Translations under genes and position numbers: made by a program
Shown: positions 6,386 to 14,622 of the stretch, in pieces
How positions within the stretch are numbered: the first letter of the stretch is position 1
Layout: each line of letters opens with the position of its first letter
Assembly: GCA_964569295.1 (NCBI GenBank)
Contig: CAZMVU010000093.1
Coordinates: forward strand, 1 to 17,792
Reading direction: 5' to 3'
DNA length: 17,792 nt
Source of the DNA: CAZMVU01 sp964569295
Lineage (GTDB): Bacteria > Hydrogenedentota > Hydrogenedentia > Hydrogenedentales > JAGMZX01
Notes under the pieces: generated by a model
What the model saw: only the letters and a program-made list of their open reading frames with translations
Told to the model about the DNA's origin: nothing
The model's database searches: none

Positions 6386-8113
6386 ATGAGCGGAGGCTTC
6401 AGCGCAGGCGGGCTCATCAGCGGGCTCGACTCGAACACGTTAATCCAGCAGCTCATGCAGATCGAGCGCCAGCCTATTCTGCGCTATCAGGACCGCATCG
6501 AGCAACTCGAAACCCAACAGACCGCTACCCGCGGCCTGCGAACCACCCTCTCCAACCTGCGCAACACGATGCAGGACTTCCGCCTCAACGATGCCTTCGA
6601 CCAGTTTTCCGCGGCATCGAGCGAAGAAAGTGTGCTCACAGCGGAAATCTCGGGGTCGAACCCGGTCACCGGCAGCTTCAGCCTCGATGTGACCCGCCTC
6701 GCCAGCGCCACGACAGCCGCATCGAGCGCCGTGATCGGCGGTCCTATCGACAACACGGCCACCCTCGACAACAGCGGCATCGCCGCGGATATCACCACCG
6801 GCACCTTCTCGATTAATGGCGTGGCCTTCAATGTGGATCCAACCACCGACAGTCTCGACGATGTGATGGCCCAGATCAACGCGAGCAGTGCGGGTGTCAC
6901 TGCCACGTATGATGGGACCGCCGACACCGTGACCATCGCCAACAGCACGGCGGGCGACACAAGCATCATCAACTTCGGCGCCACCGGCGACGACAGCAAT
7001 TTCCTCGATGTCCTCCGGGTGACGCAAGCCACCCAGGAGACCAATGGTGACGGGTCCACGGAGGTCACCAGCACGCGCAACCTGGGCAGCGTCGACGCCA
7101 CGACTACCCTCGACCAGGCGAATTTCGCCAACGGCGCCGTGACAGCGGGCGCCTTCTCGATAAACGGCATCAATATCAGCGTCGATCCGACACAAGACAG
7201 CTTGCAGGACATTACCGCGCGCATCTCGAATTCCGACGCCGGGGTCAGCGCGAGTTACGATGGCACCAGCGACACGATTCGTCTGACAAGTGCAACGCCG
7301 GGCAGCCGCACAATCAACTTCGGCGCGGCAGGTGACACGAGCAATTTCCTCGCCATCGCCAACCTCGATACCGCCGTGCAGGACGCCGGCAACGATGCCG
7401 AGTTCTCCGTAAACGGCGGCGCGGCGCAAACCCGGAACTCGAATTCAATCGACGATGTCATCGACGGCGTAACGATCAACCTGCAAAGCACCGGCACCAG
7501 CGCCGTCACCGTGGCGGTGGACTCCGATACAATCGTCGAGGATGTGCGTGGTTTTATCGAGGACTTCAACACCAGTATCAGTGAGTTGCGCGAGCTCACG
7601 GGGGAGGAGGGCACCCTCTCGGGCGACTTGACCCTGCGCCAGATCGACAACTTCCTGCTGGGCAATGTGTTCAACAACGTGGAAGGCGTCAGCGGCGACC
7701 TGAACACGCTGCTTGCAATAGGCATCAGTACGGGCAATGACTTCAGCGCCAGCTCCACACCCACCCTTGAAATGGACGAAGACGCCTTTCGCACCGCCCT
7801 GAACGACGACCGGCAGACTGTCTCGCGGTTGTTTTCGAACGAAGACGGCAGCGGCATCGCGGACAAGTTTTTCAAGTATCTGGACGATGTAGCCGGTTTC
7901 TCGGGGTTTTTGAACGCGCGGGCCAAGTCCAACGGTACGATTGACAGGCAGATTCGCGCCGTCGAGGATCAGATAGAAAGTCTCGAGCAGCGGCTCGTGC
8001 ACAAAGAAGACCGGCTGCGGAAGTCGTTCCTGCGGCTCGAAGAACTCAGCGCCGGCTTTCAGAACCAGGCCTCGGCGCTCGGCCAACTCGGCGGCGGCAT
8101 TGCCGGGTTTTAA
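6386..8113 (+). CDS. fliD: Flagellar filament cap protein FliD (HAP2)
   Basis: FliD forms the cap at the filament tip and helps fold incoming flagellin outside the cell. The protein of 575 residues starts MSGGFSAGGLISGLDSNTLI, typical of FliD, and has heptad-like coiled-coil ends (about 20-70 and 520-575, the latter with DRQIRAVEDQIESLEQRL). The central part has two similar copies of a hook-IN-type unit (GTFSINGVAFNVDPTTDSL at about 139 and GAFSINGINISVDPTQDSL at about 255), 116 residues apart. ATG at 6386 is chosen because GGAGGT at 6370-6375 precedes it, and because an earlier in-frame ATG at 6314 lies inside the sigma-28 promoter. fliS follows after 22 bases. No signal peptide is present, as expected for type III export. 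Confidence 0.92.
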   Translation: MSGGFSAGGLISGLDSNTLIQQLMQIERQPILRYQDRIEQLETQQTATRGLRTTLSNLRNTMQDFRLNDAFDQFSAASSEESVLTAEISGSNPVTGSFSLDVTRLASATTAASSAVIGGPIDNTATLDNSGIAADITTGTFSINGVAFNVDPTTDSLDDVMAQINASSAGVTATYDGTADTVTIANSTAGDTSIINFGATGDDSNFLDVLRVTQATQETNGDGSTEVTSTRNLGSVDATTTLDQANFANGAVTAGAFSINGINISVDPTQDSLQDITARISNSDAGVSASYDGTSDTIRLTSATPGSRTINFGAAGDTSNFLAIANLDTAVQDAGNDAEFSVNGGAAQTRNSNSIDDVIDGVTINLQSTGTSAVTVAVDSDTIVEDVRGFIEDFNTSISELRELTGEEGTLSGDLTLRQIDNFLLGNVFNNVEGVSGDLNTLLAIGISTGNDFSASSTPTLEMDEDAFRTALNDDRQTVSRLFSNEDGSGIADKFFKYLDDVAGFSGFLNARAKSNGTIDRQIRAVEDQIESLEQRLVHKEDRLRKSFLRLEELSAGFQNQASALGQLGGGIAGF

Positions 8114-8135
8114 GCGATTGTAAGGAGGACAACCT

Positions 8136-8594
8136 ATGTCGGCTGTGTATCAGAAAGCGAGCGCCTACACCAAGGTAGATATAGAAACCGCGTCGCAGGG
8201 CAAGCTCATCGTCATGCTTTTCAACGGCGCCATCAAGCGTGCCGAAGAAGCCAAGCGCCAACTCGCCAAGGGCAACCGGCAGGAAGTGCACAACAACCTT
8301 ATCCGGGCGCAGGAAATCATTGCCGAGTTACGCGGCGCACTCAATATGAAAGCTGGCGCCATCGCAACGAATCTGGACCGTATCTACGAGTACTTCCAGC
8401 ACCTGTTGATCACAGCGAACCTGCGCAAACAGGCCGAGCCCATCGACCAGTGCGTGACGTTGATGAACACCATGCGTGACACCTGGCAGGAAGTGTTCGA
8501 CAAAATCGCGCAGGAAGAGGCCGCGGCCAAGAAACCGGTTACAGCGCCGCCCATCAATCAGCATGGCAACAGCATGTTGAATATGCAGGGTTGA
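8136..8594 (+). CDS. fliS: Flagellar export chaperone FliS
   Basis: FliS is the cytoplasmic chaperone that binds the C-terminus of flagellin, prevents early polymerisation and delivers it to the type III export gate. The 152-residue protein is all-helical in character and contains the family core YQKASAYTKVDIETASQGKL and IVMLFNGAIKRAEEAKRQL (about residues 5-43). A flexible C-terminus rich in A, P and Q follows from about residue 128, slightly longer than usual. ATG at 8136 has AAGGAGG at 8122-8128, an optimal site. It is the second gene of the fliD-fliS unit and convergent with glgX; the 58 bases between them hold no clear terminator. Confidence 0.93.
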   Translation: MSAVYQKASAYTKVDIETASQGKLIVMLFNGAIKRAEEAKRQLAKGNRQEVHNNLIRAQEIIAELRGALNMKAGAIATNLDRIYEYFQHLLITANLRKQAEPIDQCVTLMNTMRDTWQEVFDKIAQEEAAAKKPVTAPPINQHGNSMLNMQG

Positions 8595-8652
8595 CCCCAA
8601 CACGGCGCACGAGCGCACCCAACACCATCACCCCAGCGCGCCGGACCGCACC

Positions 8653-10722
8653 TCAGAGCCCGGCGCGTTGATTTAAGTCCTGCGACAACACCACCAGCGT
8701 TTGGGGCGCCACAAGCGTCCAATCACGCACCCAGCGCCACCCTTGCGGCTGCGTGCCGTCCGGGAAGCCGCCGGGCGCGGGCAAGGCCGTATGCACCCGG
8801 ATATACCAGCGCTGCGGCGGCAGCGAGAACCGGACCGCTTCCCCGGTGTTGTTGAACAGGACACAGAGGCGCACACCGTTATTGCCCGCCGCGCAATAGA
8901 GGGCGGCCACCGGCGTTTCGCCGTTTGTCCAGTCGGGTTCCTCGCCGTTCGGAGCAAACCAGGCCAGGTCGCGTTCGCTGCCGGGGCCTTCGACCGGCCG
9001 TCCGCTGAAGTACGCCGCGCGTTGCAGCACGGGGTTCTCCCGGCGGAACGCGATCATGCGCTTGCAGAACCGGTGCAATTCCGCGTTCTGATCGCACAGT
9101 GTCCAATCAAACCACGAGATTGCATTGTCCTGGCAATAGGCGTTGTTGTTGCCGCGCTGCGTGCGGCTGAACTCATCGCCCCCAAGCATCATGGGCACCC
9201 CCACAGAGAGAAACAGGGTGGCCAGGAAATTCTTCTGCATGCGCAGGCGGAGCTGGTTCACCCGTGGGTCGCTGGTCTCGCCTTCGACCCCGAAATTCTG
9301 GCTGATGTTGTGGTTTTCGCCGTCCCGGTTGTTCTCGCCGTTGGCGAGGTTGTGTTTCTCCGTGTAGGAGACGAGGTCGCGCAGGGTGTAGCCGTCGTGG
9401 GCGGTGATGAAGTTAATCGTGTGCTCCGGGCCGCGCCCCGCCCACTGGTAAATGTCCGCACTGCCGGCGATCCGCGCGGCGAAGTCACCCCGGCTGCCCG
9501 CATCGCCGCGCCAGAACCGGCGCACATCGTCGCGGTAGCGCCCGTTCCATTCGGCCCAGCGCTCGTTGCCGAAATGCCCGACCTGATACGCGCCGCCCGC
9601 ATCCCATGCCTCCGCGATGAGCTTGGTCCCGTTCAGGATCGGATCCTCGGCAATGCGCTCGACCAGCGGCGGATTCGGCAGGACATTGCCCTCCTGGTCG
9701 CGCCCGAGGATCGAGGCGAGATCGAACCGGAACCCGTCGATGTGCATGACCGCGACCCAGTAGCGCAGGCAATCGAGAATGAAATCGCGCACGACGGGGT
9801 GGTTGCAGTTGACTGTATTGCCGCAGCCCGAATAGTTCGCATATTCCCCGCCCTCTTCTAGAATGTAGTAGATGACATTGTCGAGCCCGCGGAACGACAT
9901 GGTGACGCCCTTCGAGTTCCCCTCGGAGGTGTGGTTGAAGACCACGTCGAGGATCACCTCCATGCCTTCCGTATGCAGCGCACGCACCAGCTCGCGGAAC
10001 TCCTCGACATGTTCATGGTTCGTCGCGCTCATGGCATAGCGCCCGGTGGGCGCGAAGAAACCGATACTGCTGTAGCCCCAGTAGTTCACAAGCTCCTCGT
10101 GCGTGTCGAGGCTGCACCGTCCGAGGAGGGTCTCACCCATCTCGTGGATGGGCAGCAACTCGACAGCCGTCACCCCGAGCTCCTTGAGATAGGGAATCTT
10201 CTCGCGCAGGCCCGTGTAGGTGCCCGGATGGGCCACGCCGGACGACTCATGCACGGTGAACCCGCGCACGTGCGTTTCATAGATGATCGTTTCCTCCATG
10301 GGAATCAGCGGGCGGCGGTCGGTCCAACTCAGGTCGTCATGGACGATGACGCTCTTCATCGTATTATCGTGTACTTCGCCGGCAAATGCGCGCGCGTACG
10401 GGTCGAGCAGATAGATATCCGGGTTGAAGCGGTGCCCCCGCGCCGGGTCAAAAGGGCCATCCATACGCCACAAGAAGTAGATGCCTGCACCCAGGCCGCG
10501 CACAAAGATGCTCCAGATGTCCCCCGTGCGGTGGCGGGCCGGGTCGAGCTCGAAGGTCCAGGCGGGCGTTTGGTCGGGCACATTCTCGAACAGGGCCAGC
10601 CACACGCGCGTGGCGTGGCGGCTGAAAATGGAAAACCGCACCCCGCCGTCAAGCACAACCGGCCCCAGCGGCTGAAGCCGCCCGGGCGTGACCTCGAGCG
10701 TCGAGAAATCGAAGGGGGCCAT
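8653..10722 (-). CDS. glgX: Glycogen debranching enzyme GlgX (isoamylase type, GH13)
   Basis: GlgX hydrolyses alpha-1,6 branches of phosphorylase-trimmed glycogen in the cytoplasm. The 689-residue protein has an N-terminal CBM48/isoamylase-N domain (about 15-110) and a GH13 barrel from about 145. Catalytic residues are visible: nucleophile D334 in DGFRFDLA, acid/base E371 in LIAEAWD and the third acid D443 in TAHDGYTLRDL. DVVFNHT is at 259-265. A C-terminal beta domain is present from about 600. Length fits the family. ATG at 10722 follows AAGGCGG by about 7 bases. It has its own promoter candidate and lies 138 bases downstream of the nucleoside transporter gene on the same strand. No other glycogen genes are in the window. 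Confidence 0.92.
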   Translation of the reverse strand: MAPFDFSTLEVTPGRLQPLGPVVLDGGVRFSIFSRHATRVWLALFENVPDQTPAWTFELDPARHRTGDIWSIFVRGLGAGIYFLWRMDGPFDPARGHRFNPDIYLLDPYARAFAGEVHDNTMKSVIVHDDLSWTDRRPLIPMEETIIYETHVRGFTVHESSGVAHPGTYTGLREKIPYLKELGVTAVELLPIHEMGETLLGRCSLDTHEELVNYWGYSSIGFFAPTGRYAMSATNHEHVEEFRELVRALHTEGMEVILDVVFNHTSEGNSKGVTMSFRGLDNVIYYILEEGGEYANYSGCGNTVNCNHPVVRDFILDCLRYWVAVMHIDGFRFDLASILGRDQEGNVLPNPPLVERIAEDPILNGTKLIAEAWDAGGAYQVGHFGNERWAEWNGRYRDDVRRFWRGDAGSRGDFAARIAGSADIYQWAGRGPEHTINFITAHDGYTLRDLVSYTEKHNLANGENNRDGENHNISQNFGVEGETSDPRVNQLRLRMQKNFLATLFLSVGVPMMLGGDEFSRTQRGNNNAYCQDNAISWFDWTLCDQNAELHRFCKRMIAFRRENPVLQRAAYFSGRPVEGPGSERDLAWFAPNGEEPDWTNGETPVAALYCAAGNNGVRLCVLFNNTGEAVRFSLPPQRWYIRVHTALPAPGGFPDGTQPQGWRWVRDWTLVAPQTLVVLSQDLNQRAGL

Positions 10723-10791
10723 GGACTATCCGCCTTTCTTGCAGCCGCACCGCACACGCCATACGGGTAAAGAGACATCCGCAAAGCGCCT

Positions 10792-10821
10792 ATTGTGCGC
10801 ACGGCGCGCGCGGCGCGTCAA
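10792..10821 (-). promoter_or_regulatory. Candidate sigma-70 promoter of glgX
   Basis: On the minus strand TTGACG (10816-10821, 5 of 6) is followed after 18 bases by CACAAT (10792-10797, 4 of 6). Transcription would begin near 10785, about 62 bases before the glgX ATG. The interval is otherwise very GC-rich, which makes this pair stand out. Confidence 0.45.
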
Positions 10822-10860
10822 CAGGAGGACAGCGCACGGCCTGCCGCCGCCCGCAGCCGT

Positions 10861-12150
10861 TCAGCCGAGAATCCCCGCCACACAAGCCGTGCTGAAGCAG
10901 GCGAGGGTGCCCCCCACATACGCCTTCACACACAACGCCGCCACCTCATCGCGCCGATCCGGGATCAACGCCGCCAGCGCACCCAGGAGGATACCCAGAC
11001 TCCCCGGGTTCGCGAACCCGCACAGGGCATAGGTAGCAATGGTGATCGATCGCGCTTGCAGCGCCTGTGCGGCAATTTGCTCCTGCATCGCTTCGTAGGC
11101 GAGGAACTCGTTGAAGACCGACTTCGTCGCCAGCAGCTCGCCTACGGCCGGCACATCCGCCGCCGGCACGCCCATGAGAAACGCGAAGGGCCGGAACACC
11201 CACCCGATGAGCTGGGTTGTCGTGAGGCCGCCTTCCGTGACAAGCCCCGTCCCCGCCACCACACCGAAGTCGAGCAGGTGAATCAGCCCGACGAACACGA
11301 TGAGCATGGCGCCCACGTTCAATGCCATGCTCAAGCCGATCCCGCCGCCGCGCGATGCCGCGTCGAACAGGTTCCGGCTCTCGACCGGGATCTCGATGCG
11401 CTCCGCCCCGAGTGTTTGGGGCGTGTGCGTTTCGGGCACCAGCAGTTTGGCCATCACCAGCGCGGCCGGCGCACTCATGATCGACGCCGCCAGCAGGTGC
11501 CCCGGCTCTGCGCCGAACCCGGCGTAGGCCACCATCACGCTTACCGCGATCGTCGCGAGAAAGGCCGTCATCAGCGTAAACACTTCCGAGCGGGTCATGG
11601 TCTTCATGTAGCTCGCAATGGCGCTGCACGACTCGATCCCGAGAAACGCGAGCAATGCCGTGCCGAAAGTCTCCGCCCCCGAGGTCTTCAAGGTGCGCCG
11701 CATTACCCACGCCATCGCGCGCACCACCAACTGCACCACCCCCACATGCTGCAACATGGCGGACAAGGCCGAGACGAAGATGATAACCGGCAGCACCTGA
11801 AAAGCCATGACCGCACTTATGATCAGCGGGGAAACGCTCTCGGGCCCCGTCTCCCCCATCACAGCCGCCTCGTCGAAGATGATGACCCGGTGCAGGTTAC
11901 CAAAGACAAAGGCCGCACCAGCGTTACTTGCATCGGTGATGAGATCGAAACCGGCCTTCACCCATTCGAAAAGAACCCGGCCGAACTGCGTGCGCAGCAC
12001 CAGTACCGCAAAAGCGAACTGCAAGCCCACCCCCCACGCCACCACGCGCCACGCCACCCAACGCCGGTTCTCGGACAACAGCCACGCCAAGCCCAGCATC
12101 ACCCCAAGGCCCAAAACGCTGATGCCACGCAAAACTATCGGATTGTTCAT
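10861..12150 (-). CDS. Concentrative nucleoside transporter (CNT/NupC family) with altered base-contact motif
   Basis: CNT proteins are inner-membrane symporters that import nucleosides with Na+ or H+. The 429-residue protein is highly hydrophobic. It carries family blocks: GAETFGTALLAFLG (about 158-171), MTRSE (185-189), FRPFAFLMGVP (319-329), KSVFNEFLAY (343-352) and CGFANPGSLGI (377-387). Ribose-contact residues known from Vibrio cholerae CNT appear kept (E348, N381, S384), but the GQTE motif that contacts the base reads GIES (171-174). The ligand may thus not be a standard nucleoside. ATG at 12150 has GGGAGG four bases upstream; the longer open frame to 12264 lacks a comparable site. It lies 142 bases downstream of the NtrC-type regulator, which might or might not control it. 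Confidence 0.82.
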   Translation of the reverse strand: MNNPIVLRGISVLGLGVMLGLAWLLSENRRWVAWRVVAWGVGLQFAFAVLVLRTQFGRVLFEWVKAGFDLITDASNAGAAFVFGNLHRVIIFDEAAVMGETGPESVSPLIISAVMAFQVLPVIIFVSALSAMLQHVGVVQLVVRAMAWVMRRTLKTSGAETFGTALLAFLGIESCSAIASYMKTMTRSEVFTLMTAFLATIAVSVMVAYAGFGAEPGHLLAASIMSAPAALVMAKLLVPETHTPQTLGAERIEIPVESRNLFDAASRGGGIGLSMALNVGAMLIVFVGLIHLLDFGVVAGTGLVTEGGLTTTQLIGWVFRPFAFLMGVPAADVPAVGELLATKSVFNEFLAYEAMQEQIAAQALQARSITIATYALCGFANPGSLGILLGALAALIPDRRDEVAALCVKAYVGGTLACFSTACVAGILG

Positions 12151-12292
12151 GGTGCCTCCCCGGTTGTTCACTTCAAAAGGGCAGCCATAAACATGCCCGA
12201 ACGGGCGCGCAAATCCAAGCCCCGTCATGGCGCAGGAGGCGGATGCATTGTTCCGGAGCCGCACCGGTTATCAACCTCCCGCACGGCGCCGC

Positions 12293-14026
12293 TCACTGCG
12301 GCCTGCAAAGATTGAAACGGTGCATCTTGTGGTAGACCGTGTTCCGGGCGACGCCGAGCAGGCGTGCGGCCTTGGCGACATTCCAGTCGGTGCGTTGGAG
12401 GGTATCGAGCACCGTGTCCCGTTCCAAGTCGCGGGCGCGCGGGGCAACGGGGGGCGCTGTGTGCCAGGCGCCGCTCTCCTGGCTCAAAAGCTCCGGCGGC
12501 AGGTGCCGCGGCAGAATCGTGGTGTCCTGGCACACGATGCACGCGCGCTCGAGGCAGTTCTCGAGTTCACGCACATTGCCCCACCACGGGCAGCTCATGA
12601 ATATCTCCATGGTTTCCGGAGCTACCCCGGCAATCTCCTTCTTAAACGCGGCATTGAAGCGGCGGCAGAAATAATCGACCAACGGCGGGATGTCCTCGCG
12701 GCGTTCGCGCAACGGCGGCATCGCAAGGCGCATGACGTTCAGGCGGAAGTACAGGTCTTCCCGGAACCGCCCCTCCTGAATCTTGGCGGCGAGATCCTGG
12801 TTGGTCGACGCGATAACCCGTACATCGCTGCGCATGGGGAAGGAATCGCCCACGCGCTCGAATTCGCGCGCCTGCAACACACGCAACAACCGCAACTGCA
12901 ACCGGGGCGACACGTCGCCGATTTCATCGAGCAGAATGGTACCGCCGTCGGCCGCCTCGAATCTCCCCACGCGGTCGCGCAACGCCGAGGTAAAGGCGCC
13001 CTGCACATGGCCAAAGAGTTCGCTCTCCAGGATGTCTTCGGCCAGCGCGGCGCAGTTCACCTTGATGAGCGGTCCCGCGCGCCGGCAACTCGCGTCGTGC
13101 AGCGCTTCGGCGGCGAGTTCCTTGCCTGTGCCGCTTTCGCCGCAGATAAGCACGGTGGCATCGGTGGGGGCGACATTCTCGATAAGAGCGAGCACATCGC
13201 GCATGGCGCGGCTCTTGGCGACCATGTGGGTGAACGGCTGTTGATCGGCCACCTCTCGTTCGAGCAGCGTGAGGCGGGTGACGTCGCGCACGGTCATGAC
13301 CACATCCGCCTCAGCGTCTTCCCCGCCTACCAGCGGGGTGGTGGCGAGCACAAGCACCTTCTCCCCCACACCCGGCACCCAGGTCTCGACCCGCACATCG
13401 CCCATGGCGCGGCCCTCGGCCAGCGTTTTCTCGACGGAGCTGCGCGCGGGCGCGAGCGCCCCCGGCAAGAGGTCGCCTATACCGCGCCCCGCCACCGGCT
13501 CCGCCGACAACCCGAGCATGGCAGTGAAGGCCTGGTTCGCCTGACGAATGCGCAATGCGGCGTCGAGTACGACAATGCCCTCGTTCACACTGTTGAAAAC
13601 CGCCTCGAGGTTGCGCCGGTACCGGTCCACGCGTTCGGCGTAACGGTTGCGCTCCGCCTCGAGCCGCGTGTTTTCGATGGCCAGCCGCACGACCCGCAGC
13701 ACCTCGGGCGCCGTGACCGGTTTCACGAGGTAGTCGAAAGCACCATGACGCACCGCCTCCGCCGCCGTGTCTGCCTTGGGCGCGCCCGTAAGCAAAATGC
13801 ACTTCACGCGCGCATCCTGCGCACGCGCACGCCGCAACAGCTCGAGGCCATCGCCGCCATCCAGCTCGATGCCCAGCACACACACCGCATAATCGCCCGC
13901 GGACAGCTTCGCAAGGCCCTGCGGATAGTCCGGCGCCGTCACGACGGTATGCCCCTCCTCCACCATCGCACGCTTCAGCGCGAGGCGCAGCACCCCCTCG
14001 TCTTCCACAATCAGTACATGTGCCAC
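12293..14026 (-). CDS. NtrC-type sigma-54 activator: degenerate receiver, PAS-like, AAA+, Fis HTH
   Basis: The 577-residue protein has a receiver fold (1-120) with E8/D9, T80 and K102, but G52 (VCVLGIEL) where the phosphorylated aspartate belongs. A coiled linker (about 120-140) leads to a PAS-like domain (about 140-250). The AAA+ domain (about 262-500) has Walker A GESGTGKE (296-303), Walker B GGTILLDE (361-368) and NVRELEN (484-490). The sigma-54 contact loop is GAFTSA (343-348) instead of GAFTGA. A Fis-type helix-turn-helix ends the protein (NVAKAARLLGVARNTVYHKM, 549-568). GTG at 14026 follows AAAGGA by 8 bases. The longer frame starts with TTG at 14065, at the predicted transcription start, so it is rejected. 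No histidine kinase lies nearby; target genes are unknown. Confidence 0.88.
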   Translation of the reverse strand: MAHVLIVEDEGVLRLALKRAMVEEGHTVVTAPDYPQGLAKLSAGDYAVCVLGIELDGGDGLELLRRARAQDARVKCILLTGAPKADTAAEAVRHGAFDYLVKPVTAPEVLRVVRLAIENTRLEAERNRYAERVDRYRRNLEAVFNSVNEGIVVLDAALRIRQANQAFTAMLGLSAEPVAGRGIGDLLPGALAPARSSVEKTLAEGRAMGDVRVETWVPGVGEKVLVLATTPLVGGEDAEADVVMTVRDVTRLTLLEREVADQQPFTHMVAKSRAMRDVLALIENVAPTDATVLICGESGTGKELAAEALHDASCRRAGPLIKVNCAALAEDILESELFGHVQGAFTSALRDRVGRFEAADGGTILLDEIGDVSPRLQLRLLRVLQAREFERVGDSFPMRSDVRVIASTNQDLAAKIQEGRFREDLYFRLNVMRLAMPPLRERREDIPPLVDYFCRRFNAAFKKEIAGVAPETMEIFMSCPWWGNVRELENCLERACIVCQDTTILPRHLPPELLSQESGAWHTAPPVAPRARDLERDTVLDTLQRTDWNVAKAARLLGVARNTVYHKMHRFNLCRPQ

Positions 14027-14071
14027 CGGCGCAGTCCTTTCAGACGGCAACTGGACACCGCCCAACTGTGT

Positions 14072-14100
14072 ATTGTAGGAAAAAGCGGGGGCGAGGTCTA
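14072..14100 (-). promoter_or_regulatory. Sigma-70 promoter of the NtrC-type regulator
   Basis: On the minus strand TAGACC (14095-14100, 4 of 6) precedes TACAAT (14072-14077, 5 of 6) by exactly 17 bases. Transcription would begin near 14065, about 39 bases before the GTG start at 14026. The -35 overlaps the stop codon of the small upstream reading frame. Confidence 0.5.
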
Positions 14101-14406
14101 ATCCGGGGCAACCGGCGGGATGCCGCCGCTGTCCGCGTTTTCGCCCAGCGCCGCATCAGCCAGAAATTGGCGTGTGGTCGTATGCCGTATCTTCGCAGGA
14201 CTGTCCAGCCGCAGGTTGTCGTCGAGGGCGCCCGACGCCAGGAGCAGCCGAAAGAAGGCCTGCACCCGTTGCACAACAGCCGCTTCAAACTCCGGCATGT
14301 TCACTGTGTAATAGCCATGGCGCCGGCAGTAGTGCCGCACGCGGACCCAGTGCGCCCGCTGAACAAGGTACACGATGATCTGCTCGCGGGCTGGGCTGGA
14401 GGCCAC
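14098..14406 (-). CDS. Hypothetical protein of about 102 residues, possibly a remnant
   Basis: I do not recognise it. The downstream part of this frame has a protein-like composition (REQIIVYLVQRAHWVRVRHY, then a helical stretch EAAVVQRVQAFFRLLLASGA) and differs from the repeat-derived sequence upstream. A GTG at 14406 with AAAAGGG four bases before it is the best visible start; GTG at 14373 is an alternative. Continuing the frame further upstream runs into a REP-like palindrome at 14465-14482, where the translation (TAVACHRF) looks like repeat rather than protein. It may be a small gene or the 3' end of a gene whose start was lost to repeat insertion. It sits between the carbamoyltransferase and the regulator, on the same strand. 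Confidence 0.35.
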   Translation of the reverse strand: MASSPAREQIIVYLVQRAHWVRVRHYCRRHGYYTVNMPEFEAAVVQRVQAFFRLLLASGALDDNLRLDSPAKIRHTTTRQFLADAALGENADSGGIPPVAPD

Positions 14407-14464
14407 GAAACCCTTTTCGCCAGGCTTGCGCGCCCGCGTCCATCCACGGCCTTGGCAGGAAAAG

Positions 14465-14491
14465 CGGTGGCAAGCCACCGCAGTCCAAAGG
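14465..14491. repeat. REP-like palindromic repeat, copy 1
   Basis: GCGGTGGCAAGCCACCGC (14465-14482) is a perfect 8-bp inverted repeat around AA, followed by AGTCCAAAG (14483-14491). The same unit with one base changed occurs at 17547-17573 in the same orientation. It could form a stable hairpin in RNA on either strand and may end or protect the carbamoyltransferase transcript. Confidence 0.8.
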
Positions 14492-14522
14492 GTGCTTGCA
14501 TCGTGACGCATAGCGATAACGG

Positions 14523-14586
14523 GTGGGCCAGAACCGCTCCCCGCGCCGATAGCGGGGCGCCCGATGAAGTAGGGGAACCGGCCCAC
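14523..14586. repeat. Nested inverted repeat downstream of the carbamoyltransferase
   Basis: GTGGGCC (14523-14529) is complementary to GGCCCAC (14580-14586), and between them CCCCGC (14539-14544) is complementary to GCGGGG (14552-14557). The 64-base element begins 36 bases past the carbamoyltransferase stop on the minus strand and is followed by the REP copy. No T-run follows, so it is not a classic terminator, but it may stabilise the 3' end of the message. Confidence 0.5.
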
Positions 14587-14622
14587 GGCAAACGGCTAAA
14601 GAATTTCCGCCGCCGTGGCGGC

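Noticed and set aside
14027..14065. TTG start at 14065 for the NtrC-type regulator
   Set aside because: It falls at the predicted transcription start. The GTG at 14026 has AAAGGA at proper spacing and begins directly at the receiver fold.
12227..14101. 624-codon open frame on the plus strand opposite the NtrC-type regulator
   Set aside because: The minus-strand frame has receiver, AAA+ and Fis motifs; this one is a codon-bias shadow rich in H, R, A and Q.
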